Source: Phytomonospora endophytica
Lineage (GTDB): Bacteria; Actinomycetota; Actinomycetes; Mycobacteriales; Micromonosporaceae
Direction: 5' to 3'
Length of the DNA: 64,000 nucleotides
NCBI RefSeq assembly: GCF_014202425.1
Contig: NZ_JACHGT010000017.1
Location: 124,001 to 188,000, forward strand
Made by a program: the position numbers and the translations under genes. Below, one piece after another: positions 25,205 through 33,292 of this stretch. Under the pieces are notes generated by a model. It worked only from the letters and a program-made list of their open reading frames with translations. It searched no databases and had not been told where the DNA came from. Each line of letters starts with the position of its first letter. Positions within the stretch are counted from its first letter, which is position 1.

Positions 25205-26746
25205 ATGTCCCCAGCGGAACCGTCGCCGACGGCACCGGTGCTGGAACTGTCCGGCATCACGAAACGATTCGCCGGCGTCACGGCCCTCGACGACGTCGAC
25301 TTCCGCTTGTTCCCCGGCGAGGCCCACGCCCTCGTCGGGGAGAACGGGGCCGGCAAGTCGACCCTCATCAAAGTGCTCACCGGAGTCCACCACCTCGACT
25401 CCGGCACCATCACCATGAACGGCACACCGGCCCATGTCACCGGACCCCAACAGGCACAGCAGGCCGGTGTGAGCACCGTCTACCAGGAACTCAACCTCTG
25501 CCCGAACCTCTCGGTCGCCGAGAACATCCACATCGGACGCGAACCGCGCCGCCTCGGCCTCGTCCGCTTCGGCGCGATGCGCCGCCGCGCCCGCGAACTC
25601 GTCGCCCGTCTCGGCCTCGACATCGACGTGTCAGCCCCACTGTCGGCCTACTCCCCCGCGATCCGGCAACTGGTCGCCATCGTCCGAGCCGTCGACCTGT
25701 CGGCCAAGGTCCTCATCCTCGACGAACCCACCTCCAGCCTCGACCGCGAAGAAGTCGACCAGCTCTTCACACTGATGCGCCGCCTGAAACACGACGGAGT
25801 CGCCATCGCCTTCGTCACCCACTTCATCGACCAGATCTACGACATCTGCGAACGCGCCACGATCCTGCGCAACGGCCGCCTCGTCGGCGAGTACCCGACA
25901 GCCGGCCTCGCCCACGTCGACCTCGTCACCAAAATGATCGGCAAGGAACTCACGGTCCTCGACGCCATCGAGGAACAACCGAAACCAGACCTCGCCGCCG
26001 TCGAGCACGGCGACCCGCTCCTCCGCGCCGAAGGCCTCACCCGCCGAGGCGGCATCCGGCCCTTCGACCTGTCCATCCACAAAGGAGAAGTCGTCGGCCT
26101 GGCGGGCCTGCTCGGTTCAGGGCGCACCGAAATCGTCCGCCTGCTGTTCGGCGCCGACCGCTCCACCGGCGGTCACACCCGCATCGCCGGACGCCGCACC
26201 ACACTGCGAACACCACGCACCGCGATCGCCCGCCGCCTCGCCTTCTGCCCCGAAGACCGCAAGACCGAAGGACTGATCGCCGACCTGTCGGTCGGCGAGA
26301 ACATCATCCTGGCCCTGCAAGCCGCTCGCGGCTGGGCCAGACCACTCCCCGCGCACCGCCGGACGGCACTCGTCGACGAGTACATCAAGGCCCTGCGCAT
26401 CCGCCCCGCCGACCCCGACGCACGAGTCGGCGACCTCAGCGGAGGCAACCAGCAGAAGGTGCTCCTCGCCCGCTGGCTGGCCACCCACCCGAACCTGCTC
26501 ATCCTCGACGAACCGACCCGAGGCATCGACATCGGCGCCAAAGCCGAGATCCAGCGCCTCGTGGTGACACTCGCCGCCGACGGCATGGCCGTGGTGTTCG
26601 TCTCCGCCGAACTCGAAGAGGTCCTGCGGCTCAGCCACAAGGTCGCCGTCGTCCGCGACCGCGAACTCGTCGCCGAACTCGCCAACGACGAGACCCTCAC
26701 CCTCGACGGTCTCATGGAGATCATCGCGAGCGGAGGCGGCCGATGA
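25205..26746 (+). CDS. Sugar ABC transporter ATPase with two nucleotide-binding domains (YtfR/RbsA-type)
   Basis: The ATG at 25205 follows GAGAGGAGCC. The 513 residues hold two fused ATPase domains. The first has Walker A GENGAGKS (about 44-51), Walker B VLILDEPTSSLD and a degenerate signature (SPAIRQL in place of LSGGQ-like). The second has a divergent Walker A region (GLLGSGRTE), a full LSGGNQQK signature and LLILDEPTRGIDIG. This asymmetry is normal for the CUT2 class that imports monosaccharides. It energises the two permeases that follow. The stop overlaps the next start (ATGA), showing translational coupling. Confidence 0.93.
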   Translation: MSPAEPSPTAPVLELSGITKRFAGVTALDDVDFRLFPGEAHALVGENGAGKSTLIKVLTGVHHLDSGTITMNGTPAHVTGPQQAQQAGVSTVYQELNLCPNLSVAENIHIGREPRRLGLVRFGAMRRRARELVARLGLDIDVSAPLSAYSPAIRQLVAIVRAVDLSAKVLILDEPTSSLDREEVDQLFTLMRRLKHDGVAIAFVTHFIDQIYDICERATILRNGRLVGEYPTAGLAHVDLVTKMIGKELTVLDAIEEQPKPDLAAVEHGDPLLRAEGLTRRGGIRPFDLSIHKGEVVGLAGLLGSGRTEIVRLLFGADRSTGGHTRIAGRRTTLRTPRTAIARRLAFCPEDRKTEGLIADLSVGENIILALQAARGWARPLPAHRRTALVDEYIKALRIRPADPDARVGDLSGGNQQKVLLARWLATHPNLLILDEPTRGIDIGAKAEIQRLVVTLAADGMAVVFVSAELEEVLRLSHKVAVVRDRELVAELANDETLTLDGLMEIIASGGGR

Positions 26747-27780
26747 GCCTCCTCCGGCACCGCCTCTTCTGGCCCCTGGCCGTACTCGCCGCGCTCCTCG
26801 CGGTCAACACCGCCTTCACCCCGGGATTCCTCGCGATCCGCGTACAAGACGGCCACCTCTACGGCAGCCTCATCGACATCGTCCGCTTCGGCGCCCCGCT
26901 GATCCTCGTCGCGCTCGGCATGACCCTGGTCATCGCCACCGGCGGCATCGACCTGTCGGTCGGCTCGGTCGTGGCGATCGCGGGAGCGCTCGCCTGCGAG
27001 TACATCGTGGACCTGCCCGACCAGGACGACCTCGCGGGCGTGCTGACCGCGATCGGGATCGCCCTGGCCGCCGCGGTGGTGCTCGGGGCGTGGAACGGAC
27101 TGCTGGTCGCGGGCTTCGGCGTTCAGCCGATCGTGGCGACACTCGTCCTCATGGTCGCCGGACGCGGTGTCGCACAGTTGATCACCGCCGGGCAGAACAC
27201 CTCGGTCACCAGCCCCACCTTCAAGGTCTTCGGCGGGGGCTATTGGCTCACCCTGCCCTTCCCGGTCCTGGTCGCCGCGGCAGCCTTCCTGCTGACCGCT
27301 CTGCTGACCCGCCGCACCGCCCTCGGACTGCTCCTGGAGTCGGTCGGCGGGAACCCGGCCGCCGGCCGCCTGGTCGGGATCCGCGCCCGAGGGCTCGTCG
27401 CGACCGTGTACATCGCCGCCGCCCTGTGCGCGGCGATCGCGGGACTGATGATCAGCTCGAACGTCTCGACCGCCGACGGGAACAACGCCGGGCTGTGGAT
27501 CGAACTCGACGCCATCCTCGCCGTCGTCATCGGCGGCACCGCCCTGACCGGCGGCCGTTTCCACCTGACCGGAACCGTCCTGGGAGCGCTCATCATCCAG
27601 ACCCTGTCCACCACGATCTACACCGTCGGCGTGCCACCGGAGACGACCCTGGTGTTCAAAGCCGTCGTGGTGCTGGCCGTCTGCCTCATCCAGTCGCCGC
27701 GACTGCGCGCGAAGTTCCGGCGCCGCCGACCGCCCGCGGCCGCACCGGCCGCGGCGGAGAAGGTGGAGGTGACGGCGTGA
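26743..27780 (+). CDS. Sugar ABC transporter permease, YtfT-like
   Basis: The 345-residue membrane protein has eight to ten hydrophobic helices and the CUT2 permease hallmark ATGGIDLSVGSVVAIAGAL near residues 65-83, then a second landmark LDAILAVVIGGTALTGGRF. The C-terminus is basic (KFRRRRPP). It overlaps the ATPase gene by 4 bp and the next permease by 4 bp. It forms half of the membrane channel for the pentose or furanose substrate; YtfT/YjfF heteromeric permeases are the established precedent for galactofuranose uptake. Confidence 0.93.
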   Translation: MSLLRHRLFWPLAVLAALLAVNTAFTPGFLAIRVQDGHLYGSLIDIVRFGAPLILVALGMTLVIATGGIDLSVGSVVAIAGALACEYIVDLPDQDDLAGVLTAIGIALAAAVVLGAWNGLLVAGFGVQPIVATLVLMVAGRGVAQLITAGQNTSVTSPTFKVFGGGYWLTLPFPVLVAAAAFLLTALLTRRTALGLLLESVGGNPAAGRLVGIRARGLVATVYIAAALCAAIAGLMISSNVSTADGNNAGLWIELDAILAVVIGGTALTGGRFHLTGTVLGALIIQTLSTTIYTVGVPPETTLVFKAVVVLAVCLIQSPRLRAKFRRRRPPAAAPAAAEKVEVTA

Positions 27781-28775
27781 CCGTCCTCGCCCGCCCCGGT
27801 CCGCCCGCCCACCGGCTGCGGACCGCGTCGCGACGCTACGTCTCCGTCCTGGCCACCACCGCGCTGTTGGCGCTGATGTACGGGATCGGCGCGGCCAACT
27901 ACGACGCCTTCGGCTACCCGCAGGTGGCCGTGAACCTGTTCATCGACAACGCGTTCCTGCTCGTCGTCGCCGTCGGCATGACCTTCGTCCTGCTCACCGG
28001 CGGCATCGACCTGTCGGTCGGCGCGATGCTCGCACTGTCCACGATGCTCAGTGCGTGGCTGGTCACCGAGTACGGCTGGCCGCCGGTACTGGTGATCCCG
28101 CTCGTCCTCGCCGTCGGCGCCCTCGCCGGAGCCGGGATGGGCGCGATCATCCACCACTTCGAGATCCAGCCGTTCATCGTCACCCTCGCCGGGATGTTCC
28201 TGGCCCGCGGCCTCTGCTACATGATCAGCGTCGACTCGATCTCCATCGACGACCCGCTGTTCACCGAGCTGGCACAGCAGCGCATCTGGCTCGGCGAGGA
28301 CCTGTTCGTCTCGGTGAGCATGCTCATCGCCCTGGCCGTCGTGGCGATCGCCTTCGTCGTGCTGCACTACACGCGCTTCGGCCGCAGCGTCTACGCCCTG
28401 GGCGGCAGTGAGCAGTCGGCGCTCATGATGGGCCTGCCGGTGGCCCGCACGAAGGTCGCGGTCTACGCCGTCAGCGGCCTCTGCTCGGCCCTCGGCGGCG
28501 TGCTGTTCACCTTCTACATGCTGTCCGGCTACGGGCAACACGCGATCGGGATGGAACTCGACGCGATCGCGGCGGTCGTCATCGGCGGCACCCTCCTCAC
28601 CGGCGGCTCGGGCTTCGTGCTGGGCACGGTGCTCGGCGTGCTCGTCCTCGGCATGATCCAGACGATCATCAACTTCCAGGGGACCTTGAGCTCCTGGTGG
28701 ACGAAGATCGTCATCGGTGTCCTGCTGCTGGCTTTCATCTTGCTCCAACGACTCATCGGATCCCGTCGCGCCTGA
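27777..28775 (+). CDS. Sugar ABC transporter permease, YjfF-like
   Basis: GTG 27777 overlaps the preceding stop (GTGA) and gives 332 residues; the open frame upstream is only the shadow of the previous permease. Hydrophobic helices and the motif LLTGGIDLSVGAMLALSTML (about 68-87) plus LDAIAAVVIGGTLLTGGSG mark a CUT2 permease, the second half of the heterodimeric channel. The order binding protein, ATPase, permease, permease matches ytfQ-ytfR-ytfT-yjfF of E. coli. A 16-bp terminator follows, closing the operon. Confidence 0.93.
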   Translation: MTVLARPGPPAHRLRTASRRYVSVLATTALLALMYGIGAANYDAFGYPQVAVNLFIDNAFLLVVAVGMTFVLLTGGIDLSVGAMLALSTMLSAWLVTEYGWPPVLVIPLVLAVGALAGAGMGAIIHHFEIQPFIVTLAGMFLARGLCYMISVDSISIDDPLFTELAQQRIWLGEDLFVSVSMLIALAVVAIAFVVLHYTRFGRSVYALGGSEQSALMMGLPVARTKVAVYAVSGLCSALGGVLFTFYMLSGYGQHAIGMELDAIAAVVIGGTLLTGGSGFVLGTVLGVLVLGMIQTIINFQGTLSSWWTKIVIGVLLLAFILLQRLIGSRRA

Positions 28776-28794
28776 CCCGCAGGACATTCCTACC

Positions 28795-28829
28795 CGCGAT
28801 GGGGGTGCGGTCACCGCACCCCCATCGCG
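28795..28829. terminator. Bidirectional terminator, 16-bp perfect stem
   Basis: CGCGATGGGGGTGCGG (28795-28810) pairs with its complement at 28814-28829 around TCA. It lies between the convergent importer operon and SDR gene and can serve both. Confidence 0.85.
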
Positions 28830-28861
28830 TCCGTCCACTCAAGACCCGGCACGGACGCCCG

Positions 28862-29587
28862 TCACCAGGGCACGGTGCCCGCGTCGTCGAAGAATCCGCC
28901 GGTCGGTCCGTCGTCGGGCAAGGTCGCCAGTCGCATCGCGATCGCCGCGCCTTCCTGCGGAGTGCGCACGCCCTGGAAGCCGTTGAGGTCGGTGGCGGTG
29001 AAGCCGGGGCAGCAGGAGTTGACCAGGATCCTGGTGTCGCCCAGTTCCCTGGCGTACTGGACGGTGATGGCGTTGAGGAAGGTCTTCGACGCCAGGTAAG
29101 CGGCGGGAACCGGCCCCATGTCGACGCCGGGCGTGGTCTGCAGGGTGAGCGAGCCGACGCTGCTGGACATGTTCACGATCCGCGGCGATGCCGAGCCGCG
29201 CAGCATGGGCAGCATCGCGTTGGTGACGCGGATGACGCCGATGACGTTGGTCTCCACGACCTCCCGCACTGTCGCGGGATCGACCGTGGTGGGCGTCTGC
29301 GGCACGCCACCGGTGATCGCGGCGTTGTTGACCAGCACGTCGAGCCCGCCGGCGTGACCGGCGACCAGCTCGGCCGCGGCGGCCGCGCTCGCGTCGTCGG
29401 CAACGTCGAGCGGAACCCCAAACGCGTCGATGCCGTCCGCACGCAGCTTCTCCACCGCGGTGTCCCGGCGCCACTGGTCCCGCGCGCCCACGCCGACCCG
29501 CCAGCCGAGGGCGCCAAGGCCCGCCGCGATCTCGTACCCGATCCCTTTGTTCGCACCGGTCACCAGCACGATCTTTCGTCCACTCAT
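28862..29587 (-). CDS. Short-chain dehydrogenase/reductase
   Basis: ATG 29587 is preferred to an earlier in-frame start because the Rossmann strand starts at once (KIVLVTGANKGIGYEIAAGL). The 241-residue protein has TGANKGIG for NADP(H), NNAAI (about 88-92), the catalytic Ser in NMSSSVGSL and the YLASK tetrad (Tyr and Lys). It is most similar to carbonyl-reductase-like classical SDRs of actinomycetes. It is divergent from a LysR regulator whose box lies in the shared intergenic region, a typical regulator-target pair. The substrate is unknown. Confidence 0.88.
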   Translation of the reverse strand: MSGRKIVLVTGANKGIGYEIAAGLGALGWRVGVGARDQWRRDTAVEKLRADGIDAFGVPLDVADDASAAAAAELVAGHAGGLDVLVNNAAITGGVPQTPTTVDPATVREVVETNVIGVIRVTNAMLPMLRGSASPRIVNMSSSVGSLTLQTTPGVDMGPVPAAYLASKTFLNAITVQYARELGDTRILVNSCCPGFTATDLNGFQGVRTPQEGAAIAMRLATLPDDGPTGGFFDDAGTVPW

Positions 29588-29644
29588 GTCACCGATCGTG
29601 GTGCCGACCCGGGTGCGGCGTCCAAGACCAACCGGGTGCACAGC

Positions 29645-29661
29645 GATACCGCACGGGTATC
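29645..29661. promoter_or_regulatory. LysR-type box ATAC-N7-GTAT
   Basis: GATACC-N5-GGTATC (29645-29661) contains the classical LysR-family pattern ATAC-N7-GTAT (T-N11-A core). It lies between the divergent SDR and LysR genes, 32 bp before the LysR start, as expected for autoregulation and control of the SDR gene. Confidence 0.6.
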
Positions 29662-29692
29662 AGCCGTGGTGAACGCCCGATATGATCACGCG

Positions 29693-30532
29693 GTGGAGAC
29701 CCGGGAGTTGCGATACTTCGTCGCCGTCGCCGAAGAACTGCACTTCGGGCGGGCGGCACAGCGGCTCACCATGGCGCAACCACCGCTGTCGCGCGCGATC
29801 CAGCGACTCGAACGGCGGCTCGGCGTGGTTCTGCTGCACCGCAACGCCCGCGGGGTCGCCCTGACCGAGGCCGGGTCGGTGCTCCTGCGAGAGGCCCGCA
29901 CCGCCCTCGACGCGGTCGAAGCCGCCGAGCGCCGCACCCGCCGCGCGGCCACCGAAACGCCCGGTCTGGTGCTGGCGACGAAGGCCGGAGCGTCCCGCGA
30001 GCTGTTGTCGAAGCTGCTGGACGGCTACGCCGCCGAACCCGGCGCGGTCGCCGTCGAGGTGGTCCTGTGCGGGCCCGGCGAGCAGGAGAGGCTGCTGCGC
30101 GACGGGCGCGCCGACGTCGCTCTGCTCCAACGGCCCTTCGACACCACGGCCGGATTCGACACCGAGGACCTGCACACCGAACAGCAGGTCGTGGTCCTGC
30201 CGGCGGGACACCCCCTGGCCGACCGAACCCACATGTCGATGGCCGAGGTCACCACCCTGACCGACCTGCCCCTGCCACGCTGGCCCCGACGAGACGGAAG
30301 CCATCCCGGCGGACCCGGCCCACAGGTCCGCGACCACACCCAGCTCTTCCAGCTGATCGCACTCGGACGCGCCTGCGCGATCGTGCCCGAATCCCTCCGT
30401 GCCACCCTTCGCGACGAGCACGCGACGGTGCCGGTCCCGGACGCACCGGCCGTCACCACCGTCATCGCCTGGCCGCCGCACAGCAGATCCACCGCCGTCG
30501 CCGACCTCGTCCGCACCGCGACGCGGCTCTAG
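29693..30532 (+). CDS. LysR-family transcription regulator
   Basis: GTG 29693 begins METRELRYFVAVAEELHFGR, the standard LysR N-terminus, giving 279 residues. The winged helix occupies about 1-60 (AAQRLTMAQPPLSRAIQRLERRLG), followed by the linker helix and an effector-binding domain (about 88-270). It sits divergent from the SDR gene with a LysR box between, so the SDR gene is the likely target. The effector domain is slightly short for the family. No further neighbours hint at the inducer. Confidence 0.9.
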   Translation: METRELRYFVAVAEELHFGRAAQRLTMAQPPLSRAIQRLERRLGVVLLHRNARGVALTEAGSVLLREARTALDAVEAAERRTRRAATETPGLVLATKAGASRELLSKLLDGYAAEPGAVAVEVVLCGPGEQERLLRDGRADVALLQRPFDTTAGFDTEDLHTEQQVVVLPAGHPLADRTHMSMAEVTTLTDLPLPRWPRRDGSHPGGPGPQVRDHTQLFQLIALGRACAIVPESLRATLRDEHATVPVPDAPAVTTVIAWPPHSRSTAVADLVRTATRL

Positions 30533-30677
30533 CCGGAGGCGGCACAACCTAGGGCGCAGCTCCGCCCGAACCCTTCGAGCCCGATGAGTCCTCATCCCGG
30601 AATCCGCCTGTTCGGCCGTACTCGAACACCACCCGGACGCGCAGGCTGACCGTGTAACACGACGCGGGAGGCGGCAC

Positions 30678-31799
30678 ATGACGGGCAAGTTCCACGTCAA
30701 CCACAGCGGCATGAGCTCGCTGACCAACAAGACCCTGCAACTGGCGAACGTGATCGTCGAGGTTCGCAACCGCACTCGCAAGTACGCCCGGCCGGACCTG
30801 CTGTCGGCCGGTTCGGGGCTCCTCATCCACGAGCTGTATCCCGGGGTCGACACCGTCTACCAGCAGTCCGAGCGCTTTGGCATCCGTACCGGGCTCATGA
30901 TCGGCGACCTCGCCGGCGGTGTCGCCGCCAGCAACAGCTTCTACGCCAGCGGCGACGCCCGCGCGGGAGCGAGTTTCGACGGCCTCATCATCGACCTGGG
31001 CGCGGACAACGCCACCGCGTTCGCCGGTCAGCCCAAGCCGGACGCGAAGTCCACGGCGTACGACCTGGGCTGCACCTGGCCCGAGGACCCGGCGATCCGG
31101 GACGGGGCACCGCAGACCAGTGACGCCTTCAAGTACGAGTTCAACGTCTTGGCCGGCGACATCCTCAGCATCAGCGAGGACGTGGCGGCACTGTGCGTCC
31201 TGCTGTTCGGGCGCGACCCCGTCGAGAAGTTCCTGAAACCCTTCGTCGGTGACTGGGACCAGTTGTACAAGGCGGGTGTGGAGTTCGAGCGCTACGAACA
31301 GTCGGTCGCCAAGACCGGTCGCAACCTCCAGTTCCTGTCGAACCAGATCCCCGTGGTCTGGGACGGCAACGCCGCCGGAAACGCCCGCGAGCACATGCTG
31401 GTCCTCGGGCAGCGCGTCGAGCAGCACGCGGCGCACTTCAAGAACGCCGGCACGCTCCTCAAACAGGCCGCGCAGGATGCCTACGACGCCTACGGCGCTC
31501 TGTCCACGGCGGTGAAGTTCATCATCGACCAGATGATCCCCGTCGCCAACGTCGCCTCGATCGTCGGCAAGAGCGTGAAGTTCCCGGCGAAGTACGCCTC
31601 GAAGGTCGCCGCGGCACGCAAGGAGTACGACTTCTCCACCAAGCGGTACGGGCTCTTCGACGACATCGTGAAGTACTCCAAAGGGATCCTCAACGTGCAC
31701 TGGGATCCCGGCGCCATGGGCATTCCCGACGTCGTGAACCCCGACCGGGGAGGCTGGTTCGGCAAGACGAAGCAGGGCCCCTACCAGCCCGCGAAGTGA
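30678..31799 (+). CDS. WXG-like, ESX/T7SS-type protein of unknown function
   Basis: GGGAGG precedes ATG 30678; the product is 373 residues without a signal peptide. The middle (about 200-285) is helical with a Trp-x-Gly at 228-230 (VVWDGNAAGNAREHM), resembling the helix-turn-helix of WXG100/ESX substrates and of N-terminal modules of polymorphic toxins. The N-terminal 190 residues and the C-terminal 90 residues, rich in Lys and Tyr, match nothing I recognise. No nuclease or other toxin motif was seen. The small downstream gene, 7 bp away, is a probable partner or chaperone. Assignment to type VII secretion is an inference. Confidence 0.65.
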   Translation: MTGKFHVNHSGMSSLTNKTLQLANVIVEVRNRTRKYARPDLLSAGSGLLIHELYPGVDTVYQQSERFGIRTGLMIGDLAGGVAASNSFYASGDARAGASFDGLIIDLGADNATAFAGQPKPDAKSTAYDLGCTWPEDPAIRDGAPQTSDAFKYEFNVLAGDILSISEDVAALCVLLFGRDPVEKFLKPFVGDWDQLYKAGVEFERYEQSVAKTGRNLQFLSNQIPVVWDGNAAGNAREHMLVLGQRVEQHAAHFKNAGTLLKQAAQDAYDAYGALSTAVKFIIDQMIPVANVASIVGKSVKFPAKYASKVAAARKEYDFSTKRYGLFDDIVKYSKGILNVHWDPGAMGIPDVVNPDRGGWFGKTKQGPYQPAK

Positions 31800-31806
31800 G
31801 GCGAGC

Positions 31807-32139
31807 ATGGCCGAAACCCCACGCGAGATCGTGACCCGCGTCCTCGACCACCGTCTCCTGACCGACATCCGCGACGAGACCGACGATCCCCTGCTCAAGG
31901 AGGTGGTCGACGAGATCATGGCCGGGCGCTACAGCTGGGTCGAGGCGATGCGGAGCCCCACGTACGGGCCGTCGATCGCCGCCATGGTCTCGGCCGGCGT
32001 GCAGGCGCTGAAGGAGTTTCCACCCGCCGCCATCGACGACGGAGTGCGAGAAGTGGACCGGCTCGTCGAACTGGTAACGGAGTACGGAGAGGCCGCCCTC
32101 GATCCGGACTGGTCGGCCCCGGCACACGCCGACCAGTGA
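31807..32139 (+). CDS. Small acidic helical protein, partner of the WXG-like gene
   Basis: The 110-residue protein starts at ATG 31807 (GAGGCGAG upstream) and ends before a bidirectional terminator. It is acidic and predicted mostly helical (EVVDEIMAGRYSWVEAMRSP, VDRLVELVTEYGEAAL). No known family was recognised. The 7-bp spacing and shared orientation with the WXG-like gene suggest that they are co-translated and may form a complex or an effector-immunity/chaperone pair. Confidence 0.65.
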   Translation: MAETPREIVTRVLDHRLLTDIRDETDDPLLKEVVDEIMAGRYSWVEAMRSPTYGPSIAAMVSAGVQALKEFPPAAIDDGVREVDRLVELVTEYGEAALDPDWSAPAHADQ

Positions 32140-32238
32140 CGGCGACGCACCGATGCGACCTGCCGGCGCGTACCGATCGGTGCGCTCTCGTACTCGCCCG
32201 CACGCCAGGACGAGACCGGCCGAAGCCACGCGGCCGAC

Positions 32239-32268
32239 CGGCTCCCGGGCCCATGGGCCCGGGAGCCG
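32239..32268. terminator. Perfect 30-bp palindromic terminator
   Basis: The arm CGGCTCCCGGGCCCA is followed directly by its complement (15 bp each). It lies between the convergent small acidic protein gene and VOC gene. Confidence 0.75.
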
Positions 32269-32274
32269 AAACGG

Positions 32275-32637
32275 TCACTCCTGGATGACCGACAGCCAGT
32301 TGCCCGCCGGGTCCTTGAACCAGGCTATGAGCGGCCCGCCCGCCCGGTTGACGCCCTTGCCGTCGGTACCGGGCAGCCGCTCGAAGACCACGCCGAGTCC
32401 GGTCAGGGCGTCGACGGCGGCCTCGATGTCGGGGACCGGGAAGTTGAGGATCGTGAAGGTCGCCGGCTCGTGGCCGGGCTTCGGGTAGACGAGGACGTCA
32501 CGGTCCCCGGCGATGTGCAGCGTCAGCATCCCGTTGGCCTCCGACACCCGCAGCCCGAGCGTCCGCTCGTAGAACTCGCGGGCCTTCGGCACGTCGTCCA
32601 CGGAGAACCCGCTGAACGCCTTGGTGTGCTCGAACAT
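32275..32637 (-). CDS. VOC (glyoxalase/bleomycin-resistance) family protein
   Basis: ATG 32637 follows GAAGGAGCGC; the product is 120 residues starting MFEHTKAFSGFSVDDVPKAR. The beta-alpha-beta-beta-beta repeat of the VOC fold is apparent: first module FYERTLGLRV, second module VDALTGLGVVFERLPG and a C-terminal FKDPAGNWLSVIQE with the metal-ligand-type Glu. Family members act as lyases, dioxygenases or drug-binding proteins; no specific role can be given. A short 34-codon ORF lies just upstream on the same strand. Confidence 0.85.
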   Translation of the reverse strand: MFEHTKAFSGFSVDDVPKAREFYERTLGLRVSEANGMLTLHIAGDRDVLVYPKPGHEPATFTILNFPVPDIEAAVDALTGLGVVFERLPGTDGKGVNRAGGPLIAWFKDPAGNWLSVIQE

Positions 32638-32666
32638 GATGCGCTCCTTCTGATCGTCGCAGGTGG

Positions 32667-32771
32667 TCACGGCTTGAGGTCGACGGCCGCGCGTACCGAA
32701 CCGTCCATGTAGAACGGGGTCGAAGCGTGCACGGCGACGAGGTCGGCGATCTCCTTCTCGGCAGTGCTCAT
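32667..32771 (-). pseudogene. 34-codon ORF, possible remnant of an NTF2/SnoaL-like gene
   Basis: ATG 32771 with GGAGAGG about 10 bp upstream encodes MSTAEKEIADLVAVHASTPF and ends VRAAVDLKP. The first 15 residues look like the start of SgcJ/SnoaL-like (NTF2-fold) proteins, but the remaining 100 or so residues of that family are absent. It could be a deletion remnant or a genuine leader-type small protein upstream of the VOC gene. Confidence 0.35.
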
Positions 32772-32920
32772 CGGACCGGTCCTCTCCGGTTCGGCGCTCC
32801 CGGTGGGCGCCTCTCACCCGGGACGTAGCGGCCAGCTCCCGGTTCTCGACACGGTCACCGAACCTTTTTCCATCCCGGCGCCTATCGTGTGGTCACACGC
32901 CCGCGACGACGGAGGCACCG

Positions 32921-33292
32921 GTGAAGTTCCTCATCCTGATCCACAGCAACCCCGAGTCCCGTGCGCTGTGGGAGGAACTGACCGACGAGCAGCGCACGCG
33001 CTTCGGGCGAGGCCACCTCGACCTCACCCGGCAGCTGACCGACGAGGGAGTGCTGCTGTCGTCGGCCGGGCTACAGGGCCCCGAGACCGCTCGCCGGGTC
33101 AGCGTCCGCGACGGACGCACCATCGCCGCCGACGGACCTTTCGCCGAGACCAAGGAGTACCTCGCGGGCGTGTACCTCGTCGAGGCCGACGACCTCGACC
33201 ACGCCACCGCACTCGCCGCCCGCGCACCCGACGCGGCGACCGGTTTCGTCGAGGTGCGCCCCGTGCAAGACCTGTCGTGGCTGGATGAATGA
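32921..33292 (+). CDS. YCII-related (DGPF) protein paired with ECF sigma factor
   Basis: GTG 32921 follows GGAGGCACCG; the 123-residue product starts MKFLILIHSNPESRALWEEL. It has the YCII fold and the family motif DGPFAETKEYLAG (about 68-80; DGPFxExKE). Such DGPF proteins are conserved partners of ECF42-type sigma factors. Its stop overlaps the sigma-factor start (ATGA), implying coupling. The exact role of DGPF proteins in controlling the sigma factor is not established. Confidence 0.88.
   Translation: MKFLILIHSNPESRALWEELTDEQRTRFGRGHLDLTRQLTDEGVLLSSAGLQGPETARRVSVRDGRTIAADGPFAETKEYLAGVYLVEADDLDHATALAARAPDAATGFVEVRPVQDLSWLDE

Noticed and set aside
28697-29692. N-terminal extension of the LysR frame
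   Set aside because: It runs antisense through the SDR gene; the LysR fold begins at GTG 29693.
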